From positions 62,891,838-62,955,837 of the forward strand of contig NC_080168.1 of assembly GCF_950295315.1 (NCBI RefSeq): a stretch of 64,000 nucleotides of DNA, given 5' to 3'. The position numbers were made by a program, and so were the translations under genes. The stretch is from Erinaceus europaeus (taxonomy: Eukaryota; Chordata; Mammalia; Eulipotyphla; Erinaceidae). The notes below the pieces were generated by a model that was not told where the DNA came from, searched no databases, and worked only from the letters and a program-made list of their open reading frames with translations. Position 1 is the stretch's first letter; the number at the start of each line of letters is the position of its first letter. Below, piece by piece: positions 12,230 through 23,081 of this stretch.

Positions 12230-13009
12230 AGTTCAGTCCTAGAAAGTCTGATATTACAAAACAGTCTCAATCCTATTCTTATTACTGAGGCATCTAGTCT
12301 GACTTGATGACTCTCATCTACCACCACTACTGATGGTTCTTCACATGTGTGAACTCATTTTAAGATACAGTGGGCAGTTCTGTATTAACTGGAAATTTGA
12401 GCCCACCAGTGTCACCATGGCAACAGTCACCTCAGCTGCCTTGCAGCTAGACAGGCTAGGTGGATTGTAGGAAGGAGTTCACCTCTGTCCTGCCGCCAAC
12501 TTCACTAGCACCTATGAGAGTGCTTGACCAGACAGATGCCACTCTCCAGTGAACTGAGTTGCATTGTTCATAAGCTCAATATGTGGAAAAAAGAAAAAAA
12601 CCTCTCAAATGAAAGGTAGCAGAGATCAGTGGAAGGAGGCTTTAGAGTCAGGCAGATTGAGTTTAAATTCTGCTCTGACACTTAATCTGTGAAATAACCG
12701 TGGGCAGGTTATTTTATACTTCCCTGACTCCTGGAGACAGAATTAATCATCAAGAGTTCTAGCTGGATTTAATTTGGCTGGCCTGACCCAGTAGTGGTTC
12801 CAGGCACAGCTCCTAGGCCCCTGGCCTGCTCTGCCTTATTGCAGCTGCTCAGTGACTCCTTCCTGCAAGTCAACTGGCATCTTCGCTTCTTCACCTACAG
12901 CATGTGGACAATAACATCATAGGGCTTCAAATTTTAAGACAAGTGATAACCACCTTTCACAATGCTGGCACATAGTAGGTGTTCAATATCAGCTATTTGG
13001 TATTTTTCT
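12230..13009. other. Spacer, nothing recognised
   Basis: Somewhat higher GC than the flanks, but no gene or repeat that I can name. Confidence 0.5.
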
Positions 13010-13197
13010 AATTTTTAAAATTTATTATTTATTTTATTTATTAGATAGAAACAGAGAAAAACTGAGAAGGGAGGGGGACACAGAGAGGGAACGAGACAGA
13101 CAGACATCTGCAGCCCTACCCCACCACTTGTGAAGCTTTCCCGCTGCAGATGGGGACCGGGGCTTGAAGCTGGTCCTTGCACACTGTAATGTGTCAG
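13010..13197 (-). mobile_element. SINE-A short, 5'-truncated, minus strand
   Basis: Tail TTTATTATTTATTTTATTTA on the left. The tRNA-like head is missing after CACTGTAATGTG. Confidence 0.82.
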
Positions 13198-13310
13198 GCT
13201 CTTGGTTTTGTATAAAATACATCTCAAGTCTCCAGCAATTCCCTGAGTCACTTATGTATCCACACATTGTCTCCGTTCTCTGAGTTCTAACGAAAAACCA
13301 TGACACCCCA

Positions 13311-13553
13311 ATTCTTCTTCTTCTTCTTCTAGCGTTTGCCCTTCTTCCGTAGCCAGTCAACAGCGTCAGGTTGAGCCTGATGTAAAGTTTTGAGACCTCC
13401 TTTGAATCTGGAGAGGTGGCAGTCATTGACTATGTGGGTCATAGTCTGTCTGTAGCCGCAGGGGCAGTTCGGGTCGTCTCTGGCTCCCCAGCGATGGAAC
13501 ATAGCGGTGCACCGGCCATGGCCTGTTTGATAGCGATTGAGGAGGGCCCAATT
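13311..13553 (-). mobile_element. Non-L1 LINE (Jockey/CR1-like), C-terminal end of ORF and (AAG)n tail
   Basis: Minus-strand frame 13550 to 13329 is uninterrupted for 73 codons and ends at TAG (13329-13331 on plus). The peptide opens WALLNRYQTGHGRC, continues with the zinc-finger-like CPCGYRQTMTHIVNDC, then a block with GGLKTLHQAQPDAVDWL, and ends KKGKR. That order (WALLNR..TG.G.C, a C.CG..QTM.HI...C finger, GGL..LH, AV.WL) is what I know from the C-termini of Jockey/'transposon BS'-type reverse transcriptases of invertebrates. L1 ends quite differently. The stop runs straight into (AAG)n (13311-13328), so there is essentially no 3'UTR. The copy is 5'-truncated. CCCAATT at 13307-13313 and 13547-13553 may be a short target duplication. 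The intact frame implies a young copy. Family placement is inference. Confidence 0.72.
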
Positions 13554-13626
13554 AGGAGAATAAGTATAACTGAAGAGCTAGAAAAAAGAATTGATATTTT
13601 TAAACATTACATAAAAAGGTTCTGTT

Positions 13627-13762
13627 GGGGACAGGGAGTCAGCACCTACAGCACAGCAGTGCAACAGACTTTCCTGCCTAAGGCCACAGAGGACCCAAGT
13701 TCAGTCTCCCCAGCTACCACAAGCCAGGGCTGAACAGTGCTCTGGTAAAAAGAAAGAGAAGA
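13627..13762 (+). mobile_element. SINE-B
   Basis: Contains GCACAGCAGTGCAACAGACT, CTGCCTAAGG, ACCACAAGCCAGGGCTGAAC and AGTGCTCTGGTAAAAAG. These are the same ordered words as the copies at 39.7 and 49.3 kb. Confidence 0.65.
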
Positions 13763-13763
13763 G

Positions 13764-13873
13764 GGCAGCCCGACTGTGGTGTACTTGGTTAAGTACATAT
13801 AGTACTAAGTGTAAGAAGCCATTCAAGGATCCAGGTTTGAGCCTCCAGTTCCCACCTGCAGGTCTGCAAGCGC

Positions 13874-13912
<39 letters not shown>

Positions 13913-14412
13913 TTTCTTTCTTTCTTTCTTTCTTTCTTTCTTTTTTTTTTTGCCTCCAGGGTTATTGCTGGGGCTCGGTGCCTACAGCACAACAATCCCA
14001 CTCACTGTTCCTGGAGGCCATTTTTCCCATTTTTGTTGCCTTTTTTACCCTTGTTGGTGTTATTGTTATTGTTGGACAGGACAGAGAGAAATCAAGAGAG
14101 GAGGGAAGACATAGACGGGGAGAGAAAGATAGACACCTGCAGACCTGCTTCACTGCTTGTGGAGTGAACCCCTGCTGGTGGGGAGCCAAGGGCTCCAATC
14201 TGGATCCTTATGCCAGTCCTTGCACTTCTCTTCATGTGCGCTTAACCCACTGCACCATCACCCAGCCCCCATCTCTCTCCCTTTCTATCTCCCCCTCCCC
14301 TCTCAATTTCTCTCTGTCCTAGCCAATGAAATGGGGGGGAAATGGCTGCCAGGAGCAGTGGATTCATAGTGCCAGCACTGAGCCCCAAGGAAGAAAGAAA
14401 GAAAGGGAGAGA
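13764..14412 (+). mobile_element. SINE-A, split by a nested SINE
   Basis: The plus-strand SINE-A begins near 13764 and its CT-rich body is interrupted after the (CT)n/(CTTT)n run (about 13880-13940). It resumes at 14271 with ATCTCTCTCCCTTTC and carries the long-form 3' module (CTGCCAGGAGCAGTGGATTC). The intervening 13940-14270 is a separate minus-strand SINE. Confidence 0.8.
13940..14270 (-). mobile_element. SINE-A long, nested in another SINE-A
   Basis: A nearly complete long-form copy on minus. It has the GCCTCCAGGGTTATTGCTGG module on the left, a (GTT/ATT)n segment and GGACAGGACAGAGAGAAATC, and ends on the right with the head complement CACCCAGCCCCC. Confidence 0.88.
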
Positions 14413-14442
14413 GGGAGGGAGGGAGGGAAAGACATACAAGAT

Positions 14443-14570
14443 CTTTTTTTAAGTTTTAATTTTTATTATTTATTTATTATTTTATTTTTGCCTCCAGGGT
14501 TATCACTGCAACTTAGTGCCAGCACTAAGAATTCACTGCTCCTGGCAGCCTTTTTTTTTCTTTCTATTTC
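14443..14570 (-). mobile_element. SINE-A long, 3' module only
   Basis: Only the tail and 3' module (TTTGCCTCCAGGGTTATCAC...CACTGCTCCTGGCAGCC on plus) remain. Confidence 0.75.
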
Positions 14571-14576
14571 TTTTTT

Positions 14577-14830
14577 TAATTTATTTATTGAGGAATTAAT
14601 GTTTTGCATTCAACAGTAAATACAATAATTTGTACATGCATAACATTTCCCAGTTTTCCATATAACAATACAACCCCCACTAGGTCCTCTGTCATCCTTC
14701 TTGGACCTGTATTCTCCCCCACCCCCCAGAGTCTTTTACTTTGGTGCAATACGTCAATTCCAGTTCAGGTTCTACTTGTGTTTTCTCTTCTGAACAAGAT
14801 CTTATTTTTAATTCCTGAAATACCTAATCT
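14577..14830 (-). mobile_element. L1 3'UTR fragment, minus strand
   Basis: TTGAGGAATTAATGTTTTGC...ACAATACAACCCCCACTAGG matches, word for word with small changes, the left end of the L1 copy at 30960. It is a heavily 5'-truncated L1 with no coding part. Confidence 0.8.
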
Positions 14831-15435
14831 TCAAGTGACATATTTTGAAGGAAAATAAGCATACTTCATTTATCCTTTCCACCAAAATATCTGAAAATAT
14901 TTTTTTTCTTGGAACAGTTGTAGCAATCTCTTGTAGCAAACATTTAGCAATCTCTTGATTACTTTGGAAATACTTTTTCTGTTTTCATTAAATAGTGTTC
15001 ATGTAAAAAATGCCTTATGTCTTCAGCATGATAGATATTTATGGCATAATAATATGCCACTTTTGGAACTCTTTTGCATTTAAGCTTTGAAAAAATGTTT
15101 TTACATAAATTTTCCTCCAGCATTTGTGTAATTCTTTCAAGTGCACTCTTTGATGATTTTTACATGCACATATTCCTTTCATCTTCTAACAGCAGATTTG
15201 TTTATCTCCTCACTCAATCAGAATATTTTACATGAAGACTGAAATAATTATTGCCTTTTAAAAATCATGTAATCACAGCTGGATATGGATGTAAATGGTA
15301 TACATGTTTCATCAGCTTTAAATTATATTCTTTCTTTATAGCAAATTTCATATAGGTGGATTTTTAAATTGTGTTCGATGTAAAGTTGTATTTATAAATA
15401 AAGAAGCTTAACACATTTAAAGAAAGCCTACTTTT
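14831..15435. other. Spacer, nothing recognised
   Basis: Very AT-rich, with no identifiable repeat or gene. Confidence 0.5.
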
Positions 15436-15544
15436 GGAAACCAGGTGGTGGAGTATCTGGTTAAGTGTGTAAGGACCCAGGTTCAAGCTCTCAGGTCCCA
15501 AATGCAAAGGGAAAGCTTCATGAGCAGTGAAGCAGGTCTGCAGG

Positions 15545-15584
<40 letters not shown>

Positions 15585-15642
15585 CCTTCACTGTCAATTT
15601 CCCTCTGTCTCAAATAAATAAGTAAATAAAATATTTTTTATA
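15436..15642 (+). mobile_element. SINE-A short
   Basis: Head near GGAAACCAGGTGGTGGAG, box GGTTCAAGCTCTC, a long (CT)n tract at 15546-15580, then an AAATAAATAAGTAAAT tail. Confidence 0.82.
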
Positions 15643-15765
15643 GAAACTTTATTGTATCTTTCTAAATTTTGGAAATATGAGGAAAATTGATACTTATTAT
15701 TGGTGCACATAGTGCTTATGTATACATATAAAACTCAATGTATCAAAAATACACTATATTACAGA

Positions 15766-15992
15766 CCTGAAGCAGGCCTGCAGGTGTCTGTCTTTCTCTT
15801 CCTCTTCTGTCTTCCCCTCCTCTCTCGATTTCTCTCTGTCCTATCCAACAACAATGACAGCAAAAACAACAACAACAACAATGATAAAAAACAAGGTCAT
15901 CAAAAAAAGAAAAGGATGGCCTCCAGGAGCAGTGGATTTGTAGTACAGGCAGTGAGCCCCAGAGATAACACTAGAGGCAAAAAATAAAAATG
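15766..15992 (+). mobile_element. SINE-A long, 5'-truncated
   Basis: Begins inside the body at GAAGCAGGCCTGCAGGTG. It keeps the (ACA)n segment and the full 3' module GGCCTCCAGGAGCAGTGGAT. Confidence 0.85.
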
Positions 15993-16164
15993 GAAGAGAA
16001 AGCAAAACCATAGGGAAAAAATGGCAAACATATATAAATATAGATAGTTACAGAAATAATAATCAACACAAATCTGCAATCTTGGGAGAATTGATGGAGG
16101 CTGTGGGGACACAGAACTCTGGTGGTGGGAACAGTGTGGAATTATACTGGTGAAATATAGTGGT
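15993..16164 (+). mobile_element. Repeat X, 3' fragment (weak)
   Basis: Contains GACACAGAACTCTGGTGGTGGGAACAG-like sequence, the 3' signature of repeat X. The preceding part is diverged, so the left boundary is a guess. Confidence 0.45.
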
Positions 16165-19100
16165 TCAGTTTCATTCTTCGGCATGTTTCAATCCATTTAA
16201 TCCAACACCATTTGTTAAAGAGACTCTGCTTTCCCTATTTAATAGTCTGGGCTCCTTTGTCAAAGATGAAATGTCCATAGGTGTGGGGACTTATTTTTGG
16301 ACTCTCAATTATGTTCCAGTGGTCAGTGTGTCTATTCATGTTCCAGTACCAAGCAGTGTTGATGACAGTGGCCCTAAAATACAATTTGAGATCTGGGAGT
16401 GTGATGCCTCCGGTTCTGTTCTTTCTTCTCAAAATTGTTTTGGCAAGTCTAGGTCTTTTCGGGTTCCAGATAAACATTTGTAGCATTTTTTCTATTCTCC
16501 CCAAAAATGTGGTTGGGAACTTGATGGGGGATAGCATTAAATTTGTAGATGGCTCTGGGTAGTATATTCATTTTGATGATGTTAATTCTACCAACCCATG
16601 AACATGGAATATCTTTCCACTTCTTTGTGTTTTTCAATTTCCTTGAGTAGTGACTCATAATTTTCAGTATACAAGTCTTTCATTTCTTTGATTAGGTTTA
16701 TTCCTAGATATTTTATTGTTTTTGTTGCTATAGTAAAAGGAATTGATTTCTGGGCTTCAACTTCTTCTAACTTAGTGTTTGCATAGAGGAATGCTATTGA
16801 CTTTTGAATGTTAATTTTTTAGCCTGACACCTTAACCTGTATTGCCTGATGATATCCAAAAGATAATTGCTGGATTCCTTAGGTTGTTATATGTATAATA
16901 TCATGTCATCTGCAAATAGGGAGAGTTTGACTTCTTCTCTTCCAATTTGTAACCCTTCAAATCCTTGCTCCTTCCTGATTGCTATGGCAAGAACTTCCAA
17001 CATTATGTTGAATAGTAATGGTGATGGTGGGCAGCCCTGTATATAGTACCTGATCTGAGGGGAAATGCTTCCAGTTTCTCACCATTGAGTATGATGTTGG
17101 CTGTAGGTTTGCAATAAATAGCCTCCACTATCTTCAGGAATTTTCCATTTATTCCCATTTTGTAGTGTTTTGATCATAAAGGGATGTTGTATTTTGTCAA
17201 AGGCTTTCTCTGCATCTATTGATATGACCATGTGGTTTTTGGTCTTGCTTTTATTGATGTTATAGATCATGTTGTTTGATTTATGTATATTAAACCAACC
17301 TTGAATCTCTGGGATAAAACCTACTTGGTCATGATGAACAACCCTTTTAATATACTGCTGTATCTGGTTGGCTAGAATTTTGTTCAATATTTTAGCATCT
17401 ATGTTCATCAGAGATATTGGTCTGTAGTTTTCTTTTTTGGTTGTGTCCCTGTCTGATTTTGTATCATAGTGATGTTGGCATCATAGAAGCTGGAAGGGAG
17501 TATTCCAGTGTCTTCAATCTTCTGGAAGACTTTTTAAAAATAGAGGTATTAGTTCTCTTTGAAGGTTTTGTAGAATTCATTTGTAAAACCATCTGGTCTA
17601 GAACTTTTATTCTTGGGAAGGTTTTTGACAACTGTTTCAATTTTGTTGGCTCCGATGGGTTTGTTCATGTTATCTACTTCCTCTTTACTTACTTTTGGAA
17701 GTTGGTAGGTATCTAGAAAATCGTCCGTTTCTTCCAGGTTCTCTAGCTCGGTGGCATATAGTTGTTCATAGAAGCCTCGCATGATATGTTGAATTTCTGC
17801 ACTGCCTGTTGTGATATTTCCTCTTTCATTTATGATCTGATTTATTTGTGTCTTCTCCCTTTTCTGTGTTGTGAGTCTAGATAAAGGTTTGTCCATTTTG
17901 TTTACTCTTTCCAAGAACCAACGTTTATTTTCGTTGATTTTTTTTATTTTTTTTTTACTTTCAATGTTATTTATTTTTTCCCTAACTTTAGTTATTTCTA
18001 GCCTTCCAGTTGCTTTAGGGTTCCTTTGTTCTTCTTCTTCTAATTATTTAAGATGTACAATCAGGCTGTTTATTTGTGCTTTTTCTTGTTTCCTAATGTG
18101 TGCTTGTATGGCTATGAAATTCCCTCTCAGTACTGCCTTAGCTGTGTCCCAAGTATTTTGATAGCTTGTGTCTTCATTTTCATTGGACTCTTGAAACATT
18201 TTGATTTCTTCCTTTATTTCCTCTTTGACCCAGTAGTTGTTAAGGAGTGTACTGTTGATCTTCCATATTTTGGGACTATTACTAATATTTTGTTGATTGT
18301 AAAGTGTTAGTTTAATTCCACTGTGGTCTGAGAAGATGCTTGGGATGATTTCAATGCTATTAAATTTGCTGGTGCTGTCTTTGTGGCATAACATATGGTC
18401 TATCTTGAGAATGACCCATGTGGACTTGAGTAGAATGTGTATTCCAGTTTCTTGGGGTGAATGATTCTGAAAATTTCCAATAGTTCTAGTTTATCTATCT
18501 CCTTATTTAGCTCCCTTATGTCTTTATTGATTTTCTGTCTGGATGATCTGTTAAGTTGAGAGAGTGGGGTGTTGAAGTCTCCTACTATTACTGTGTTGCT
18601 ATTAATATACTGCTGTAGCTCTTTCAGTAGATGTTTGATTAATTTATATGGTTTCTCATTGGGTGCATAGATGTTAATAATTGTTAAGTCCTCTTGATTG
18701 ACTGATCCTCTGAGCATTTAGCATCCATCCCTATCTTTTGTTAATTTTACTGATTTTAAAGTCTATCATGTCAGATATGACATGATATGGCAATAGCTTT
18801 TCCTGCCCCTTTTTGTGGGTCATTGCCTTGTATGATAGTTTTCCATTCTTTCACTTTCAGTCTGTGTTTGTCTTGTTGAGTTAGGTGGGTTTTCTGTAGA
18901 CAGTATATTGTTGAGTTGTGTTTTCTGGTCCATCTTTCTAATCTGTGCCTTTTAATATGTGGATTCAGGCCATTAACATTTATTTATATCCTAGACTGAA
19001 GATATTTTAATGCCATTTTTGTAGATTTTTAGAGTGTTCTGATATGTGGCCTATTTATGGTAGTCTGACCGTTTATAGGAGACCTTTCAGAACTTCTTTC

Positions 19101-19915
19101 AGAGCAGGCTTGATGATAGTTAATTCTTTCAACTGTTGCTTATCTGAGAAGGTTTTGATGTCTCTATCTAGTCTGAATGATAGTCTAGCAGGATACAGTA
19201 GTCTTGGTTGAAAGGATTTCTCACTGAATAATCGATAGATATCTTGCCATTCTCTTCTGGCCTGTTGTGTTTCTGTGGAGAAGTCTGCTGCTAATCTTAT
19301 GGGTTTTCCTCTGTAGTGATTCTTTGTTTTTCTCTTGCAGCCTTCAGGATCCTTTCTTTATCTTTATTCCTTTCCATCTAAATAGGATGTGTCTTAGTGT
19401 CTTTAAGTCTGGGTTAATTCTGTTTGGGACCCTCTAGGCTTCTTAAATCTTTATGTCTTTGATGTTGTCTAGACTAGAGAAGTTTTCAGCTATTATATCC
19501 TGAAGAATGCTTTCTCCCCCTCCCTCTCTTTCTTCCTCTGGTAAGCCAATAATGCATATATTATTTCTTTTGAAGTCATCCCACAGGTCTCTGTTGTTGT
19601 GTTCAGTATCTCTTAATCTCTTTTTGAGATCTCTTAATTCTTTTTTAGTTTTCTCTAATTTGTCCTCAATCTTGCTAATTCTGTCTTTAGCCTCATTTAT
19701 TCTATTCTCTCTCCCTTCTACCTTTTTTCTGAGTTCATCTATTTTGTTACCCTGTTCTGATACTGTTTTAGCTTATTAAGCTAGTTGTGTTCTTAGCTCA
19801 GCTAGTTCTGCTTTCAGCTCTCTAATAACCTTGTGATAATTAGTGTTTTCTTCCAGAGTCTCATTTGTTGTTTCTGTATTTCTGATGACAATTCTATATG
19901 TTAACTCTTTTTTAG
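16165..19915 (-). mobile_element. Long decayed L1 (ORF1 and most of ORF2)
   Basis: Read on minus, from right to left. 19915-19040: ORF1 remains, with a Glu/Lys-rich coiled-coil-like part and NNICIIGLPEE, the RNA-binding core signature. About 18985-18400: the ORF2 endonuclease, with NPHIKRHRLERW, IINIYAPNEK and VGDFNTPLS. 17914-17079: the RT, with DGFTNEFYK and [16 protein letters not shown], and the catalytic [10 protein letters not shown] encoded near 16890-16925. 16658-16235: the post-RT part, with [20 protein letters not shown] and [12 protein letters not shown]. Several frameshifts and stops make it dead. ORF2 stops short of its last third and has no 3'UTR, which is unusual because target-primed copies lose their 5' ends. 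A deletion after insertion is the simplest reading. Confidence 0.93.
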
Positions 19916-20275
19916 CCACCAGGTTCCAAATGCTATCATGATGCCAACAACTTTTCCCTGGGCACACAACTCTAACAATGTATCCTGGAGCTCTGCTTCC
20001 TCAGAGCCCTGCCCCACTAGGGGAAGAGAAAGACAGGCTGGGAGTATGGAGTGACCTGACAACACCCATGTTCAATGGGGAAGCAATTACAGAAGCCAGA
20101 CCTTCCACCGTATTCACCCCATAATGACCCTGGGTCCATACTCCCATGGAGTTAAAGAATAGGGAAGCTATCAGGGGAGGGGATGTGATACAGAGCTCTG
20201 GTGGTGGGAATTGTACCCCTCTTATCCTATGGTTTTGTCAGTGTTTCTATTTTATAAATAAAAATTAAAAAATAC
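19916..20275 (+). mobile_element. Repeat X, 3' unit
   Basis: Begins CCACCAGGTTCCAAATGC directly at the 5' end of the minus-strand L1 and ends with AAATAAAAATTAAAAAATAC. It is in the opposite orientation to that L1 and marks its right boundary. Confidence 0.78.
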
Positions 20276-22209
20276 TTATGGCCGGATGATCACATCAGAT
20301 GCATGCTATGTTTCATGCATGTAAAAGTCCTACTTTTTGCTAACTTGGATCATAATAATAATTTTAAAAAATCTCTGTTTTTTTCCATCCTACCACACTG
20401 AATGCCCAGCCATCTGTTCTTTTCTAGCTTTTTAAACTCCTTAGTCATTTTACTTCTGCTTTTAATTGTAACTACCTCTTTCATGCTGATGGCATACATC
20501 CTAAGCCCCTTTTTAATGCTACTTTCTGTCCTTCTTCTGACTCTTGGCCTGTCAAAAATGATGGCTTAGTCTCAACTGCTTTTAAATGTATGTGTATACT
20601 TAAGAATTGCTTTCTTGAAAAATACAGTTCACTTTAAAATCCTATTGCTTGCTTCAACTTTCACATTAGCTATACAAATCCACAATCTATGCCTAAGACT
20701 TTATGATTATTTCTTTCTTGTCTAGCTCTCACCATTCCATCACTGCTAAAACTTTCAATCACATTATCCTGTTGCACATTATGATTTTGCATTCATTCTG
20801 CCAACTACTCTGCCTAATTAAATAATTTGTTGACACACTCAGATTTCTTTTTGCTCTAGCCCAGGCATTCCAGCCAAGATACTGACATTCAGGATCTGTC
20901 TGTGGCAAAGTGGTGAAGTAAGGCAATTTTGGCTTTCTCCACTCTATTTATCAAATGTATTTTTTCTCTCTCTCTCTTTTTTCCCTCCCCCCTCTACCCA
21001 ACACATGAAGTGATCATCCCTATGATCACTCTGGACATCCCTATCCATTCCTGATTCCAAATATTCTTTTCCATTTTTCGCATTTCTAGGTGATTAGAAA
21101 ATAATAGCTGAATTGGCAAATACCCCCAAACTACTGTTCCCACTAGAATAATGTTCTCAGTTCTCTACTAAAATAATGTTCTCAGTTCTCCAGCACTTAA
21201 GTTAGTTTAGTTTTGCCATCAGTTGTGTGCATGCTAGGCTCTGGAGGTGTACAGATTGACAAGGCATCAGTCTTCAGATTCCAGAGCAAGGTGTCCAGTA
21301 AGGAAGACAGATGCAGACATAGTCAAGAAAATGACAGCATCATATTATTCCACTAGTTACCCACAGGCCTTAGTAGTACAGATAAAGGGTGATTTATCTG
21401 AGCTGCTGTCACTTCGTCTATGTTTCCTTTCTGAAATAGACATTTTATTTAGGCTTAAATGAACATTAGTAATTGCTGACAACTGTTGAGATAGTGGCAT
21501 ATAGTATTTAGAGGATTCTCTAAACATAAATATTAACTCGTCTAACTCTCACAAATGACTCCAATAAGTTGATGCTTATGCATTCTTTGTGCAGATGGCA
21601 AATCCAAGGCACAGAGGTTAAATTACTGCTTAAAGTCACACAGCAAGTAGTGAAGATGTTGTTGAATTCCAGTCAGTCAATTCTAGAGAAACACAACACC
21701 AAGTATTGAACATCTCCCACTAGCCTAGCGAGCAACTCCAAAGCAGTTTATATTTAGGCTACTATGTTAACAATGCTTAGGAGGAACTACTGACTTCACT
21801 TTGCAAATATCAATAGAAACAGAAAGGTTCAGGGAGGTTATTCCAACCAAGTTTGCATGTCATGTAAACTGTGGGACTCTGATTTTAGCTCCTACCCTTT
21901 TAAGTATGGATTTGGTGCAGTTTCCTCTGTGCAGATGATCTTTCTCCTAAGACTCCTTCACAAAGTATCTGATAGTTGGGTATCCAATCTCAGACCTTGT
22001 AGTAGTAGCTGAAGATGCTGAGATTACCAGAAATCTCCCTATAAATGCCATCTTTTCTTCTTAACTTGTCTTCGTTATAGTGTTTCATCCATACAGCTGA
22101 AAAACCCTATAATGGTGATAAGATCAAACCCATTGCTCCAATCTATCTCAAAAGTCATCTAAGTCCACTAATTAGTAGCTTGTGTGAAGGGAAAACCTCC
22201 ACTGTTGGG
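20276..22209. other. Spacer, nothing recognised
   Basis: Almost 2 kb with no repeat I can name. It holds two near-identical 22-base stretches around ATAATGTTCTCAGTTCTC (21150 and 21172) as a small tandem duplication. A frame at 21247-21462 has no recognisable features. Confidence 0.45.
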
Positions 22210-22374
22210 CTGGGGTGGGATGGGCTGGGGAGAGGGTTCAGAGAGTAATAGAGCATGTACTTCTCTGTCTGGGAACCTGGATTCAATTATCAGCATTGCT
22301 ATATGCTCAAGCAATGCTATATGCTCAGTGGTCTGATTTCTCATAAAAATAAAATAAACAAATCTTAAAAAAAA
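22210..22374 (+). mobile_element. SINE-like element, tRNA-like head
   Basis: GGCTGGGGAGAGGGTTCAGA...AATAGAGCATGTACTT...GGGAACCTGGATTCAA...AAAATAAAATAAAC. Head, box-like and tail regions are present but differ from SINE-A. It is probably related to the older SINE-B group. Confidence 0.55.
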
Positions 22375-22459
22375 ACCTCTATCACTGCCCAGCTGACTCC
22401 CTTACTGATGAAACATCGTCATAGCCTTGACTCACACTTACCTCCAGCTACCCAGTGCC

Positions 22460-22465
22460 AGTGCC
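22460..22465 (+). repeat. Target-site duplication, left copy
   Basis: AGTGCC directly before the LTR. The same six bases follow the 3' LTR at 30226-30231. Six bases is the usual spacing for betaretroviral integration. Confidence 0.92.
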
Positions 22466-22936
22466 TGTTGGGTAGTTGCCATCTCCCCCTGGCTTCTGCT
22501 TAACCATATGCCTATATAGGGATTTTACTGATCCAAAGCTTTGGTCTATTTACATAAATCACTTTTACATAAGGCACTCCAGGGCATTGGTGGTTCTATG
22601 ATAGGATTCTCTCCTGCTCCACCCCCTCCTTGTCACACACTGATCCCTTCTTTGTCACACTCTGATTTTCACCAGTCACTTTTCTCTCCACCCTCTCTAT
22701 ATCACATCCTGTTTCCACCCTACTTGGAGAGTATAAAAACAGCTGCTCTTCTGATTAAAGACACTTGGAAATTGCTTTCCGGCTCCGAGAGTTCCAGAGT
22801 GTACCTCCTGCGGAAGTTGGTGCAGCACGCGTTCCTGATCCCTCTCCCACACAGCAGCCTAGATCGGCTCCAGTTGAGTTCTCTCCAACCCAGAGAGCAC
22901 TAGCTCGGGAAGAAGTACCCTCAGGCTATCCTGGCA
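22466..22936 (+). repeat. 5' LTR of the young provirus
   Basis: Begins TGTTGGG and ends TGGCA, with TG...CA termini. A TATAAAA box lies at 22732-22738 and an ATTAAA polyadenylation signal at 22754-22759, an unusually short gap that implies a short R. A 120-codon open frame (22541-22903) is repeated in the 3' LTR. It spans the promoter and looks like chance. Confidence 0.95.
22732..22738 (+). promoter_or_regulatory. TATA box in 5' LTR
   Basis: TATAAAA within GAGAGTATAAAAACAGC. It is the only good TATA in the LTR, and the copy in the 3' LTR is identical. Confidence 0.75.
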
Positions 22937-22938
22937 TC

Positions 22939-22957
22939 TGGCGCCCGGAACAGGGAC
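22939..22957 (+). promoter_or_regulatory. Primer binding site, lysine-tRNA-like
   Basis: TGGCGCCCGGAACAGGGAC starts two bases after the LTR. It equals the tRNA-Lys3-complementary PBS pattern with one extra G after the CCC. That suggests a variant tRNA-Lys primer or a one-base bulge. Confidence 0.8.
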
Positions 22958-23081
22958 ACGTAAGCAGCAGATTTTCAAGAAGACATCTTAGATAAGTACA
23001 CACCTTTTGGGTATCTGCAATATTGTGTTAAGGCACTGTGATTTTTTTTCTTTCTTATTGTTTTCCGGAGATCTTTCCACC

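Noticed and set aside
13034..13426. 130-codon minus-strand frame with an Arg-rich stretch
   Set aside because: It joins a SINE tail to the LINE in the wrong frame; the Arg run comes from reading the AAG tail out of phase.
16160..18310. Plus-strand frames of 80-107 codons (16160-16562, 17417-17716, 17871-18310)
   Set aside because: They are antisense to the L1 ORF2 on the minus strand, which carries the real motifs.
22541..22903. 120-codon frame present in both LTRs
   Set aside because: It spans U3, TATA and U5 and is duplicated only because the LTRs are. Low-complexity Pro/Leu/Ser content with no domain.
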